A DNA stretch of 42,868 bases from an uncultured Clostridia bacterium (GCA_904399395.1 CAJFPJ010000031.1:1-42868); one strand, 5' to 3'. Positions 8,659-17,168 are shown, counted from the stretch's first letter. Program-made: numbers and translations. The notes: generated by a model from the letters alone, not told the origin.

Positions 8659-8858
8659 AGTTTATCACACTCCGAACTGGCGCGGCATAACCCGCGCGGA
8701 TTGATTTCCCGGCCGGATACTTCTCCCTGCCCATAGGCTCTGGCGAAGCACCGGAAGATTTTCTCTGAGAATCTTCGATTTTAAGCACCGCCTGCCGTCT
8801 TTTTTAGGTAAATTCCTTTCAACGAAGGAAACCCCGTCTTCAGGCGGAAAACGAATAT

Positions 8859-8887
8859 AGTATACTCCCTTTTGGGGGTATTGTCCA
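8859..8887 (-). promoter_or_regulatory. Sigma-A-type promoter of the PrsA-like gene
   Basis: Minus strand TGGACA, 17 bases, TATACT: five of six matches in each box. It lies just beyond the 3' end of the glycosyltransferase gene, giving a leader of about 195 nt to the GTG at 8658. Confidence 0.75.
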
Positions 8888-8924
8888 TGCTCACATGCTT
8901 CATTCCTCTGGAAACGGCCAGATT

Positions 8925-9974
8925 TTACATTTTTTCTTTCTCCTGATCCAAAGTATCTTTTCCGCATGAAGCAGGCTTTTCGGTCTCCATATTTCCCCGC
9001 CGTTCCTCTATGCGGAACCGGGGCCTGGCCTTGACCTCACTATAGATTTTGCCCACATAGCCACCCACCACACCTATGCACAAAAGCTGGATGCCTCCCA
9101 AAAGCCAGATAGAACAGACTATAGCCGTCCACCCCACTACCGTATCCCCGCAGAAATAGGATATAAGGGCATACAAAAGGCCCGCTACGCTGAGAACGGA
9201 GAGAAGTATTCCCAAATTGGAAATGATCTTCAAAGGCTTCACACTGAAGGATGTAATACCATCCAAGGCAAAGGAAAGCATTTTTTTCAGGGGATATTTC
9301 GATTCGCCCGCAAACCGTTCATGGCGCTCATAGGTCACATAATCGCTCCTGTAGCCAATGAGGGGCACGATGCCTCTCAGGAACAGATTCACTTCCTTAT
9401 ATTCGGAAAGGGCGTCCAGAGCACGGCGGCTCATAAGCCTGTAATCCGCGTGGTTATACACCACATCCACTCCCAGAGCCCGCATAAAGCGATAAAATCC
9501 CTGGGCCGTTGCTCTCTTAAAGAAAGAATCTGTTTTCCGGCTGCTGCGCACCCCATAGACCACATCGCAGCCCTCCCGGAACTTCTGCAAAAATTGGGGG
9601 AGAACGGATATATCATCCTGCAGATCTGCATCCAGGCTGATGGCGCAGCCGGCATGCTTCCGGGCCTCCATCAACCCTGCCAAAAGGGCATTCTGATGGC
9701 CTCTGTTATGAGCCAGTTTCAGCCCGCATACAAATTCATTCTCCCCACTCAGGGAGGAAATGATCTCCCACGTTCTGTCCCGGCTGCCGTCATCCACAAA
9801 AAGCATCCGGCTCAAAGGGGAAGCCGCCCCATCCTTCACGAGAAGGGAAAGCTGTTCCGTCAGCTGCCTGGCCGTTTCGGGAAGGACTTCCTCTTCATTG
9901 TAGCAGGGAATCACCAGGTAGACCACGGGCGCTGCCTTTTCCGGCAGCAGGGATTCACACTCATCCACCGGCAT
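8925..9974 (-). CDS. GT2 family glycosyltransferase with two C-terminal membrane segments (CsbB/GtrB-like)
   Basis: A 349-residue membrane glycosyltransferase. The GT-A domain shows VIPCYNEEE, LFVDDGSRDRT, LDADLQDD (the DxD metal site) and the acceptor region YRLMSRRAL. Two hydrophobic segments follow at about residues 245-310, the layout of enzymes that move a sugar onto undecaprenyl phosphate. The gene starts six bases after the yfhO stop, with AGGAGG inside the end of yfhO, so the two are one operon. In Bacillus, CsbB makes the lipid-linked GlcNAc that YfhO uses to decorate lipoteichoic acid. A similar job is inferred; the sugar is not determined by the sequence. Confidence 0.9.
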   Translation of the reverse strand: MPVDECESLLPEKAAPVVYLVIPCYNEEEVLPETARQLTEQLSLLVKDGAASPLSRMLFVDDGSRDRTWEIISSLSGENEFVCGLKLAHNRGHQNALLAGLMEARKHAGCAISLDADLQDDISVLPQFLQKFREGCDVVYGVRSSRKTDSFFKRATAQGFYRFMRALGVDVVYNHADYRLMSRRALDALSEYKEVNLFLRGIVPLIGYRSDYVTYERHERFAGESKYPLKKMLSFALDGITSFSVKPLKIISNLGILLSVLSVAGLLYALISYFCGDTVVGWTAIVCSIWLLGGIQLLCIGVVGGYVGKIYSEVKARPRFRIEERRGNMETEKPASCGKDTLDQEKEKM

Positions 9975-9980
9975 GGGGAT

Positions 9981-12464
9981 TCACCTCCTGAAGGAGCTGA
10001 GAAGCTCCGGATTTTTCACGCGGTATACACGCTTCCAATGCTTTTTGGCAGCCTTGTCATACCGCTTTGTCAAAAACAGATAAAGCCCCAACAAAACGGC
10101 GCTCAAAAGGGTGATTACGGCGCCCATGGAAAGGCCCGGGGTGGTGTAATCGAAACGGATCTCACTCTTCCCCGCTGGAACCTTCACCGCCATAAAGCCC
10201 ACGCTGACCTTTTCCACCTCTGCGGGTTCCCCGTTCACAGTGGCGCTCCAGCCACTTTCATAGGGAACGCTGAAGAACACCAGGCGCTCTCTATCCCCTT
10301 CAAAGGTGGCAGAGAAACCGTCGTTATCCCGGGTGAAGGAAGAGCACGCCATGCTTTTCCGCTCCAGGCAGTCCTGATAATAGGCATCCTCCGTATACGT
10401 GAGCCTAAGCTGATCCGCATACGTTTCGCCCTGATAACCATCTTCCATGTCTTCAATGGTCTCTGTGCCCGAAACAGGCAGATGTTCAAGCATGGAACCG
10501 TATTTTTCTACTTGTTCATCAGAAAGAACCAAAGCCTTCAGAAGCAGAAGGTTCCGATTGGATTCCAAGCATTCATCGTATTCCTCACGGGTTACATAAT
10601 AGTCATAAGAAAAGCCCATGGGGATATAATACTGGTTTTCCCAGATGTCGAAACCGTTCTGCGTGTCGTAATACGTCCAGCCAGGCATGGCGGGGGTATC
10701 CCCCGTATCCCCACCGAAATTCTCACCGCTGAGCACAGGGTCGAACAGCCACCGGCAGGAGGTCAGGCCTCTGAGGCCGTATACATCTGTCTCAGGCCGG
10801 GAACCTACATCCCTTGTAACGCCGATGGTTGGGTAAAACTCCATGATAGAGCCGGGCACAATGCTGTGGAACGCCTGGATAGTGGGGATCTGCCAGAACA
10901 TGGCCTGGTTGTCCATTCCATCGAAAACGTCTATGCGGCAGGTCTCCGTATCCGGCAGAGAGATATTGTCCCCTGCGTTGATACAATAGGGAAGCAAATG
11001 CTTTCGCGTGCTGTCGCTCTGGGTCTTTCCCAGGGCGATGAAATACGTTCCGTAAAGCAGGGAAATGACCGCGACGCCCAAGGTTGCACACTTCATGAAC
11101 TTTTTCCAGTTCCGTTTGCGGAACCGGAATATGATTGTAAGAAGCAGAAGACTCAAAAGAGCTATGGCCACATAACTCCAGAACCGGGTGGGATACTGCT
11201 CCAGGCCGAAAGTGTAATACGTGGCGCCCGTATCCTCGCTGGTGTTTTCCTCCCACATCAGGCCGATGGGGAGGGCAATGCCCAAAGTGATGCCCAGCAC
11301 CCAGCGGATGGAGCTATGCCATTCCGTTTCGGAATCCTCCACAGCGCGGACAGTGGCCAGAGCCATCATCAGAGTCAACATATAATACCAGCGGGCATAG
11401 TAGCTGGCGTTGAACATCTGGAAAGCTGAATTCAGAATAGGCACCAGCGCCATCAGAAACAGGATCGGAAGAAGCCTGCGCAGCCAGTGGCCCCGGTTGC
11501 GCTTCATAAAACCGATGACGCCCGCCATGCTGAAGAGGGGAAGCCATGCCCCAAGGGAAGCCCATTTTGCCTCGCTTTCCGGCGTAAAATTGGGCCGGGC
11601 CGGGATATCGGGCGGGAAGAAGAAGCACTCCAGGATATGGATATACCGCTGGTTCCAGCCGTAGAGAAGGGCGTTCCAGCCCGACGGCGGGTTATCCACC
11701 CGGGGATTCTGCAAAACAGCCAAAACCGTGGGAAGAAGCAGCACGCAGGAAAGCAGCAGCCCCAGCACAGCTTCGCAGACCAAAAGCAGAAAATCCCGCA
11801 GGTTCAGACGCCAGTCCCCACCAAACAGCCGCAGGAAGAAATAAATCAGGGTGAAAGCCACCTGCCCGGTGAAGAAATAATAATTCACAAAGCAGGAAAG
11901 GAACACCATAAAGGCAAAAACGCCCCGGCGGCGCTTTTCCATGTATTCATCCAGCGCCCATAAAAGAAGAGGGAAGACGATAATCGCCTCGTGAAAATGA
12001 TTGAAAAAGATGTTGTAAACAGAAAAACCAGAAAAACCGTAGAGGAGGCCGCCCAACACAGCAGAGGAAGAATCCTTCACATACCGGCGGATGAAAATCG
12101 TCCCTGTCAAAGAGGCGCAGGCAAATTTCAGTATAAGAAGGGGCCCCATCAGATAGGGAACCGCCTCACTGGGGAAGGGGATGGTCAACCAGAAGAATGG
12201 GCTGCCCAAAAGATAAAAGGAATAGGAACCCACAAAATTGGCTCCCAGATCCGTCGTCCAGCTCCATTTTACGTTGCCGCTGCGCACAGCATCATGGCAC
12301 ATCTGATAAAAAGGCACCTGCTGCACATTGAAATCTCCATAAAAAAGGAAAAGGCCCTCATCCACCAAGATAAAGGGGATAAAAAGAAGAAACGATATGC
12401 AAAGCCCATATACGAAGGCTTTTAAATAGCAGTTCCTTTCCAACGCAGCCTGTATTTTCCGCAT
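9981..12464 (-). CDS. yfhO: YfhO family multi-membrane glycosyltransferase (GT-C type)
   Basis: An 827-residue integral membrane protein. A first hydrophobic segment is followed by an extracellular loop FYGDFNVQQVPFYQM, which carries the acidic residue expected at the active site of GT-C enzymes. A dozen or so further hydrophobic segments run to about residue 460. A soluble extracellular domain follows, ending with the YfhO signature YESGWSATVNGE...VPAGKSEIRFDY, and then a last membrane segment. YfhO-type proteins transfer sugars from undecaprenyl phosphate to a cell-surface polymer such as lipoteichoic acid. The partner glycosyltransferase is encoded directly downstream. The ATG at 12464 follows GAGGTGAAG. 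Confidence 0.88.
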   Translation of the reverse strand: MRKIQAALERNCYLKAFVYGLCISFLLFIPFILVDEGLFLFYGDFNVQQVPFYQMCHDAVRSGNVKWSWTTDLGANFVGSYSFYLLGSPFFWLTIPFPSEAVPYLMGPLLILKFACASLTGTIFIRRYVKDSSSAVLGGLLYGFSGFSVYNIFFNHFHEAIIVFPLLLWALDEYMEKRRRGVFAFMVFLSCFVNYYFFTGQVAFTLIYFFLRLFGGDWRLNLRDFLLLVCEAVLGLLLSCVLLLPTVLAVLQNPRVDNPPSGWNALLYGWNQRYIHILECFFFPPDIPARPNFTPESEAKWASLGAWLPLFSMAGVIGFMKRNRGHWLRRLLPILFLMALVPILNSAFQMFNASYYARWYYMLTLMMALATVRAVEDSETEWHSSIRWVLGITLGIALPIGLMWEENTSEDTGATYYTFGLEQYPTRFWSYVAIALLSLLLLTIIFRFRKRNWKKFMKCATLGVAVISLLYGTYFIALGKTQSDSTRKHLLPYCINAGDNISLPDTETCRIDVFDGMDNQAMFWQIPTIQAFHSIVPGSIMEFYPTIGVTRDVGSRPETDVYGLRGLTSCRWLFDPVLSGENFGGDTGDTPAMPGWTYYDTQNGFDIWENQYYIPMGFSYDYYVTREEYDECLESNRNLLLLKALVLSDEQVEKYGSMLEHLPVSGTETIEDMEDGYQGETYADQLRLTYTEDAYYQDCLERKSMACSSFTRDNDGFSATFEGDRERLVFFSVPYESGWSATVNGEPAEVEKVSVGFMAVKVPAGKSEIRFDYTTPGLSMGAVITLLSAVLLGLYLFLTKRYDKAAKKHWKRVYRVKNPELLSSFRR

Positions 12465-12563
12465 ATCTTCACCTCGTCTGATTTGATATTTAGTTTCGTC
12501 CGTTTTATCTCATATAATTCCATAGAACCCAATTTCTTACAGACCACTCAGGCGCAGAATAAT

Positions 12564-12591
12564 ATTGTCCGAAAGCTATTGTCCGAAAGCT
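12564..12591. repeat. Perfect 14-bp tandem repeat, two copies
   Basis: ATTGTCCGAAAGCT occurs at 12564-12577 and again, without a gap, at 12578-12591. It lies about 100 bases upstream of the yfhO start. Confidence 0.9.
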
Positions 12592-12703
12592 AGGGAACTG
12601 CCGTAATCCTTTGCCATCGGATGTATATTCCCAAAAATCCCGTCTTTTTGTGCGGCATTAAAGCGGCCTTCTGCTTTCAAAGCCCTCCTGCCTGCGAAGA
12701 CTG

Positions 12704-12728
12704 AACCGCGCGGCTTTCCCGCGCGGTT
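12704..12728. other. Strong GC hairpin in the yfhO-HD gene intergenic region
   Basis: Ten-base perfect arms AACCGCGCGG and CCGCGCGGTT with a five-base loop. Neither strand has a clear T-run, so a terminator is doubtful. If yfhO is transcribed from 12770-12778 this hairpin would be in its leader RNA. Confidence 0.6.
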
Positions 12729-12740
12729 TGGGCCTGACCA

Positions 12741-12769
12741 TGTGGTAAGCAATTCCATTGTTTACCACA
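12741..12769. promoter_or_regulatory. Operator-like inverted repeat TGTGGTAA-N13-TTACCACA
   Basis: Perfect 8-bp arms at 12741-12748 and 12762-12769, separated by 13 bases. It abuts the minus-strand extended -10 at 12770-12778, so a bound repressor would cover the start point of yfhO transcription. Confidence 0.6.
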
Positions 12770-12778
12770 AGTATAACA
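12770..12778 (-). promoter_or_regulatory. Candidate extended -10 promoter for the yfhO operon
   Basis: Minus strand TGTTATACT; no good -35. The leader to 12464 would be about 300 nt and would include the GC hairpin and the 14-bp tandem repeat. Confidence 0.45.
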
Positions 12779-12843
12779 CACCTATACCAAAAGAAAAAGT
12801 AAAATTCCTGTCATCTCCCACTCGGAGGATTTCTTGCAGATTC

Positions 12844-12872
12844 TTGCAAATGCGCCGAACCTCAGGTATTAT
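12844..12872 (+). promoter_or_regulatory. Promoter of the HD-domain gene
   Basis: TTGCAA, 17 bases, TATTAT. The expected leader to the ATG at 12917 is about 38 nt. Confidence 0.6.
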
Positions 12873-12916
12873 GGAAAAAACGCAGCCGCAGGCCGCTGGA
12901 AAGGAGTTTTCCCACT

Positions 12917-13534
12917 ATGTTCTCATTTTTCGCCATGCTCTCCCGTATGAAATACATCAACCGCTGGGGGCTAATGCGCAACACACGGCCCGAGAGCCTT
13001 TCAGAGCACAGCTTCGAAACCGCCGTGATCGCCCACGCTCTGGCTCTGCTGCGCTGTCGCCGGTTCGGTGGCTGCGTCTCTCCGGAGCGAGCTGCAACTT
13101 TGGCTCTATTCCACGACGCGCCGGAAATCATCACTGGAGATCTCCCCACGCCCGTCAAATATTTCAGCCCGTCCATCCGGGGTGAATACGCTCGGGTGGA
13201 GGAAGCCGCCAAAGAAAAACTCCTTTCCATGTTGCCGGAGGATCTGCGGGGAGAATACGCTCCCCTTCTCGCAGAAGGAGGGCCGGAAGAAGCAGAGCTC
13301 CATGCCCTTTTAAAAGCCGCTGACAAACTTTCAGCCCTTATCAAATGCCTGCAGGAACGCCGGGCCGGAAATCTGGAATTCCTTCAGGCGGAAAAGACTC
13401 TGCGTCGCTCTGTAGAAGACATGCATCTCCCCGAGGTCGATGTATTTCTGCGGGAATTCCTGCCCGCTTTCTGCTTGACATTGGACGAGTTGGAAGGTGA
13501 ACAGAGCGGAGAAAAGAGGGAAAGAGAAAGATAA
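12917..13534 (+). CDS. HD-domain 5'-deoxynucleotidase, YfbR-like
   Basis: A 205-residue protein that matches E. coli YfbR in size order and motif spacing. The metal ligands of the HD domain are H31 (SLSEHSF), H66-D67 (FHDAPE) and D136 (AADKLSAL), and the accessory acidic residues E70 and D75 follow in PEIITGD. YfbR removes phosphate from deoxynucleoside 5'-monophosphates in the cytoplasm. The C-terminus is longer and ends in a charged Glu/Arg/Lys tail. Start at 12917 with AAAGGAG upstream. It stands alone between the yfhO operon, which is divergent, and the second LCP gene. Confidence 0.9.
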   Translation: MFSFFAMLSRMKYINRWGLMRNTRPESLSEHSFETAVIAHALALLRCRRFGGCVSPERAATLALFHDAPEIITGDLPTPVKYFSPSIRGEYARVEEAAKEKLLSMLPEDLRGEYAPLLAEGGPEEAELHALLKAADKLSALIKCLQERRAGNLEFLQAEKTLRRSVEDMHLPEVDVFLREFLPAFCLTLDELEGEQSGEKRERER

Positions 13535-13965
13535 GGCAGCGGAAGGCCGGGCAAATCGTGAACTTGAAAAAAGTGTTTCTATTTATCTGACTCAACCAGA
13601 TATTTCCCGTTTCTTTCCGGCAGCGATGGAGACAGAAGGGTGAAGTATTCCCGCCCCGATACATTCGGCGCCTCTGAGAAAAAATTTGAAACTTTTTGGG
13701 ATATCCGGGCGTCTTAGTTTGTATTACAGACAGGCCCGCCTGAAGCAGCTTGATGGAATCCGGATATTTATCCGTATACTTCTTCCGGCTTATGAAGGAA
13801 ACACATGCTCTCCGGAAGGCTGCCCTGCATGTTCTGCAGCTTCTGCAGTTTTCGCACAGTAAGGTGGAACAGGTTTCCTGCAGGCATCGCAGGCAGCAGA
13901 CGCAGCATCGAAAAGAAGCAGACAGGATAGGGAAAAGAAAAAGAAAAACGAAAGCAGGGGAATTC
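13535..13965 (+). other. 431-bp region before the second LCP gene, no gene seen
   Basis: Open frames here lack ribosome binding sites and look like shadows. Possible -35/-10 pairs were noticed near 13750-13778 (TTGATG and TATACT) but with a 19-base spacer, so the LCP promoter is not settled. Confidence 0.4.
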
Positions 13966-15036
13966 ATGAGCAGAAACATGAGCAGAGGGGATTACCGGAG
14001 AGGGCGGCGAAAAAAGCGCCACATTCTGCGGAATCTATGCATTTTCTTTATATCGCTGGTGCTTCTTGTGGCGGGCGGCGCCTTTGTGTATATGGAAGTG
14101 ATGCTGGGCCGAGTCAATATTGCCGATAAAAATGAATCCGACGGCGCTCTTTTTTCCAGCACAGCTCCCGACCCCGGCCATGATATCGGAGAAGAGGACC
14201 AAGGCCTGAAAAAAGTTAACGGACTGTATCACGATGATAAAATCATCAATATCCTCGTTATGGGCGTGGATGATTACCAGGAAAATGACGTGGGCCGCAC
14301 AGACAGTATGATTCTTCTTTCTCTCGACACTCGGCATAAAAAGCTGAAAATGACCTCTATCATGCGAGACACCTATGTGGAAATCCCCGGAAAAACAGAA
14401 AAGGACCGCATTAATACTGCCTATTCCACCGGTGGGCCTGATCTTCTGGTAGAAACTATAGAGACTCTTTTCGGTGTGGATATAGATCGCTGGGCCGTCA
14501 TCACCTTCGACTCTTTTGAAAAGATCATCGACGCCATGGGTGGAGTTGAAATCACTCTCACTCAGGAAGAGGCCGACCAGATTAATCACGAATCCGGAGA
14601 TCCCCGGCACAACCTGACGGAGGGAACCTACAATCTCAGCGGCCTGCAGGCGCGCTATTACAGCCGGATTCGTCACACTGCAGGGGATGATTTCATGCGC
14701 ACACAGCGGCAACGGAACGTTATTTCCGCTATTGTAGAAAAGTTTAAGACCGCCGACCTGATAACTGTGCACAATGTGCTCTATGAATGTCTGCCCTATG
14801 TGACCACCAACCTGCAGAAGGATGAAATCGTCACGCTGGCCTCCGGAGCTTTGGAATATCTAGACTATGAGCTGGAAGAAAACCGTATTCCCGGAGACGG
14901 CCAGTATACGCCTGAGCGGGTGCTCATTACCGGCATTGAGCAGGAAGTTTTGGTGCCCGACATCGAAGCATGTGCGGAGCAGCTCGTTTCCTTCATATAC
15001 GAGGATGAACCCGTGTCTGCTGTGAGTGAAAATTGA
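13966..15036 (+). CDS. LytR-CpsA-Psr (LCP) family glycopolymer transferase, second copy
   Basis: A 356-residue LCP protein: basic N-terminus (RRGRRKKR), one membrane segment at about residues 22-43, short linker, and an LCP domain with MGVDDYQ, GRTDSMILLSLD, SIMRDTYV, RINTAYSTGG and RQRNVISAI. The domain is almost the same as that of the gene at 5703 (both share YSTGGP, SGDPRHNL, ARYYSRIR), so the two are recent paralogues. The ATG at 13966 is used because AGGGG lies six bases upstream; the open frame extends further 5' without such a site. Function inferred: attachment of phosphate-linked glycopolymers to peptidoglycan at the outer face of the membrane. Confidence 0.93.
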   Translation: MSRNMSRGDYRRGRRKKRHILRNLCIFFISLVLLVAGGAFVYMEVMLGRVNIADKNESDGALFSSTAPDPGHDIGEEDQGLKKVNGLYHDDKIINILVMGVDDYQENDVGRTDSMILLSLDTRHKKLKMTSIMRDTYVEIPGKTEKDRINTAYSTGGPDLLVETIETLFGVDIDRWAVITFDSFEKIIDAMGGVEITLTQEEADQINHESGDPRHNLTEGTYNLSGLQARYYSRIRHTAGDDFMRTQRQRNVISAIVEKFKTADLITVHNVLYECLPYVTTNLQKDEIVTLASGALEYLDYELEENRIPGDGQYTPERVLITGIEQEVLVPDIEACAEQLVSFIYEDEPVSAVSEN

Positions 15037-15077
15037 ATTTCTCTGCACAGTGGTTTTTTCTTGCCCACAATCTCTTG

Positions 15078-15146
15078 TTAAAACCCTCAAAAACCAAAGG
15101 TTTAACAAAAAGCGCTTCGGAAATAACCGAAGCGCTTTTGTTTTTC
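15078..15146 (+). terminator. Terminator after the second LCP gene
   Basis: Main stem: perfect 13-bp arms AAAAGCGCTTCGG (15108-15120) and its complement (15127-15139), loop AAATAA, then GTTTTT. It is preceded by an imperfect inverted repeat GTTAAAACC...GGTTTAAC at 15078-15106. Confidence 0.9.
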
Positions 15147-15161
15147 CCTCTGATTTTGTGA

Positions 15162-15184
15162 CGGAAGCCGAAAGGCGGCTTCCG
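15162..15184. other. Strong hairpin between LCP and spoIIQ-like genes
   Basis: Perfect arms CGGAAGCCG and CGGCTTCCG with a five-base loop. It may stop transcription coming from the spoIIQ-like gene on the minus strand, but there is no proper T-run. The rest of 15185-15397 holds only a 7-bp inverted repeat at 15285-15309. Confidence 0.5.
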
Positions 15185-15397
15185 ATCCACTCAGGGCTCC
15201 AAAAGGAGCTTACCGCAGCCCCTGCCGCGGTTCCCGGGTAGAAATCAAAGGGAACGCCCCTAAACGTCCAAATCGGTTCCGGGGGCAGGCTGCAGACGAT
15301 ATAGCCTGCGGAAAAAGAATAGAAAGTAACCCAACGATCCCAGAATCCTTTGCAAACAGCCTTGAAACCCGGTAGGGCAATACTCTGAAATTCTCTG

Positions 15398-16162
15398 CTA
15401 CTTCAGAAGCTCCGCGGGGTCGATGCGTTTGCCTGAACGGGAAACTTCCAGATGGAGATGGGCTTCTTCCTTTTCCTCACAAGGAATAGTACCCAACGTG
15501 CCCAGTGTTCCGCCGATGGGGACAGAATCTCCCTTTTTCACATTGACCGTATCCAGCCCGCAGTAGGACACGGTAAGTTCCCCATGGCTGACAACCACTG
15601 TCAGGCCATAAAGCCCCTCGCCGGATACCTCTTTCACAATACCTGCAGCGCAGGCCTTCACGGCGTCCCCTTCCTTGCCGGGAATATCCACGCCTGTGTG
15701 AGCCCGCCAATCCTGCATGGTCTCAGAGAACACCAGGGCGTCCCCGCTGAATGGCACAGAGATGGAATTTCCCAAAGGATACTGCAGGATATCGGGGGTA
15801 ACCGTGCTTGGTGCAGGCGAGGAGGAAGCCCCGGCGGGTACATGAGCCTCGCTGTTTTCTGTCCCCTGGCTGCTCTGTGCCTCAGAGGAAGTTTCTGAAA
15901 CGGTGCTTTCCGGCTGGGAACTCTCTTCTCTGGAAGAGGATACGGCAGAGGAAGACTCCTCTGAAGAGGAGGGAACCTTTACACCGCTGATGGTCTTTTC
16001 CGTCTGCAGCACCTGAGAGGAGGTATCTTCCCCTGCGGTGAAATTGTTTACACTGTCAAATGTAGTCCATGCCGCTACGCCTACGGCTACAAGGCAGAGA
16101 CTCAAAGCGATATAAAAACCTTTGCTGTTTTTTGCGGTTTTACGTTTTTCATAATGTTTCAT
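15398..16162 (-). CDS. spoIIQ: M23 family metallopeptidase, SpoIIQ-like
   Basis: A 254-residue protein: short basic N-terminus, membrane segment at about residues 15-33, Ser/Glu-rich linker (residues 60-120), and a C-terminal LytM domain. The zinc ligands are intact: H155 and D159 (HTGVD) and H235 and H237 (HLHLEV). SpoIIQ sits in the forespore membrane and binds the mother-cell protein SpoIIIAH across the septum during engulfment. Clostridial versions keep the zinc site, whereas the Bacillus one has lost it. The architecture alone does not separate it from other M23 proteins, but a matching sigma-F promoter lies just upstream. Start ATG at 16162 with GGAGG 13 bases before it. Confidence 0.78.
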   Translation of the reverse strand: MKHYEKRKTAKNSKGFYIALSLCLVAVGVAAWTTFDSVNNFTAGEDTSSQVLQTEKTISGVKVPSSSEESSSAVSSSREESSQPESTVSETSSEAQSSQGTENSEAHVPAGASSSPAPSTVTPDILQYPLGNSISVPFSGDALVFSETMQDWRAHTGVDIPGKEGDAVKACAAGIVKEVSGEGLYGLTVVVSHGELTVSYCGLDTVNVKKGDSVPIGGTLGTLGTIPCEEKEEAHLHLEVSRSGKRIDPAELLK

Positions 16163-16186
16163 ACTTCGTACTGCACCTCCGCCCTT

Positions 16187-16215
16187 AGTTTGGCCCCGCC
16201 CGCGGAGAAATATGC
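16187..16215 (-). promoter_or_regulatory. Sigma-F-type forespore promoter of spoIIQ
   Basis: Minus strand GCATA (16211-16215), 15 bases, GGCCAAACT (16187-16195). This fits the Bacillus sigma-F consensus GYATA-N15-GGNNANANT at every fixed position. The predicted transcript starts at about 16180, right at the GGAGG ribosome binding site, leaving a leader of about 18 nt. Confidence 0.72.
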
Positions 16216-16380
16216 CGCCTTTTGAAAAAAATCCCTTCCTCTTTCAAATCAAGGTGAAAGTCATAAAAGAAATACGGCAAAACAGAGAAATAAGGAAATA
16301 TAAAAGAGGTAGCATAGCGCAAGGGGAAGTGTTCGGCCTGCCATCTTCTCTTTACAAAAATAAATCTATCCATGGGTATT

Positions 16381-16408
16381 TTGCCTTGCCAGGGATTTAT
16401 GATACAAT
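16381..16408 (+). promoter_or_regulatory. Promoter of the GNAT gene
   Basis: TTGCCT, 16 bases, TACAAT, with TGA directly before the -10 (extended -10). About 95 nt upstream of the ATG at 16502. Confidence 0.55.
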
Positions 16409-16501
16409 AAACGTATATTTCCTGCCGGCATTTCAACGAGAAACACAGCATATCCGCTTGACGGTTTTGGAATACAGAAGTGAAAAGACAGGAGGAACGC
16501 T

Positions 16502-16993
16502 ATGATGCATGTGGAAAGAATATCTGCAGAAACCGCAGCAGAAGCAAGCCGGATATACGTCTCTGCGTGGCAGGCCGGATACAGAGGCATCATTCCACAG
16601 CCATATCTGGATGCGCTTTCCCCCGAACAGTGGCGGTTCCGGCTGGAAACATCCATATATAAGGATTTTCTACTGACAGACGGGGGAAAAGCGGTTGCCA
16701 CCTCTTCCATATCTCCGGCAAGGGATGTAAACATGCAGAGATGGGGGGAAATCATTTCTCTATACGTGCTACCGGAGCATTTCAGAAAGGGATACGGCAA
16801 ATTTTTATTTTCGTATGATATACAGCAGCTTCGTGCAGACGGATTTCAAGATCTGTATCTGTGGGTATTAGCAGAAAACCACAGAGCAAGGAATTTTTAT
16901 ACATCTATGGGTTTTCTGCCCAATGGAGATACGGTGACCTTGAACATCGGCGGAAAAGACCTGCTCGAAATGCGGTATGTAAACCGGCTCTAG
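16502..16993 (+). CDS. GNAT family N-acetyltransferase
   Basis: A 163-residue acetyltransferase. The acetyl-CoA binding motif A reads LYVLPEHFRKGYGKFLF (about residues 90-106), followed by LWVLAENHRARNFYTSMGF, the typical C-terminal part of the fold. Substrate is not evident. The start is the first of two adjacent ATG codons, with AGGAGG eight bases upstream. It is divergent from spoIIQ and is followed after 175 bases by tex. Its base composition is slightly more AT-rich than that of tex. Confidence 0.88.
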   Translation: MMHVERISAETAAEASRIYVSAWQAGYRGIIPQPYLDALSPEQWRFRLETSIYKDFLLTDGGKAVATSSISPARDVNMQRWGEIISLYVLPEHFRKGYGKFLFSYDIQQLRADGFQDLYLWVLAENHRARNFYTSMGFLPNGDTVTLNIGGKDLLEMRYVNRL

Positions 16994-17168
16994 CTTCGCC
17001 TCATGTGAGGAATCCCCACGCCTGCAGCCTGCGGGAAAATAATTTCACATTCCGGCTGCGGAAGGCTCCCGGGGCGTATACATCAGGCTGAAAGATGCTC
17101 CTGACGGGAAAATTTCTCCCGCGGGAGAGGTAAACCGTTAACACAGATATCACACAGGAGGTTTTAAA

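Noticed and set aside
9321-11429. Plus-strand open frame of 702 codons
   Set aside because: Antisense shadow of the glycosyltransferase and yfhO genes; no start signal and no recognisable domain.
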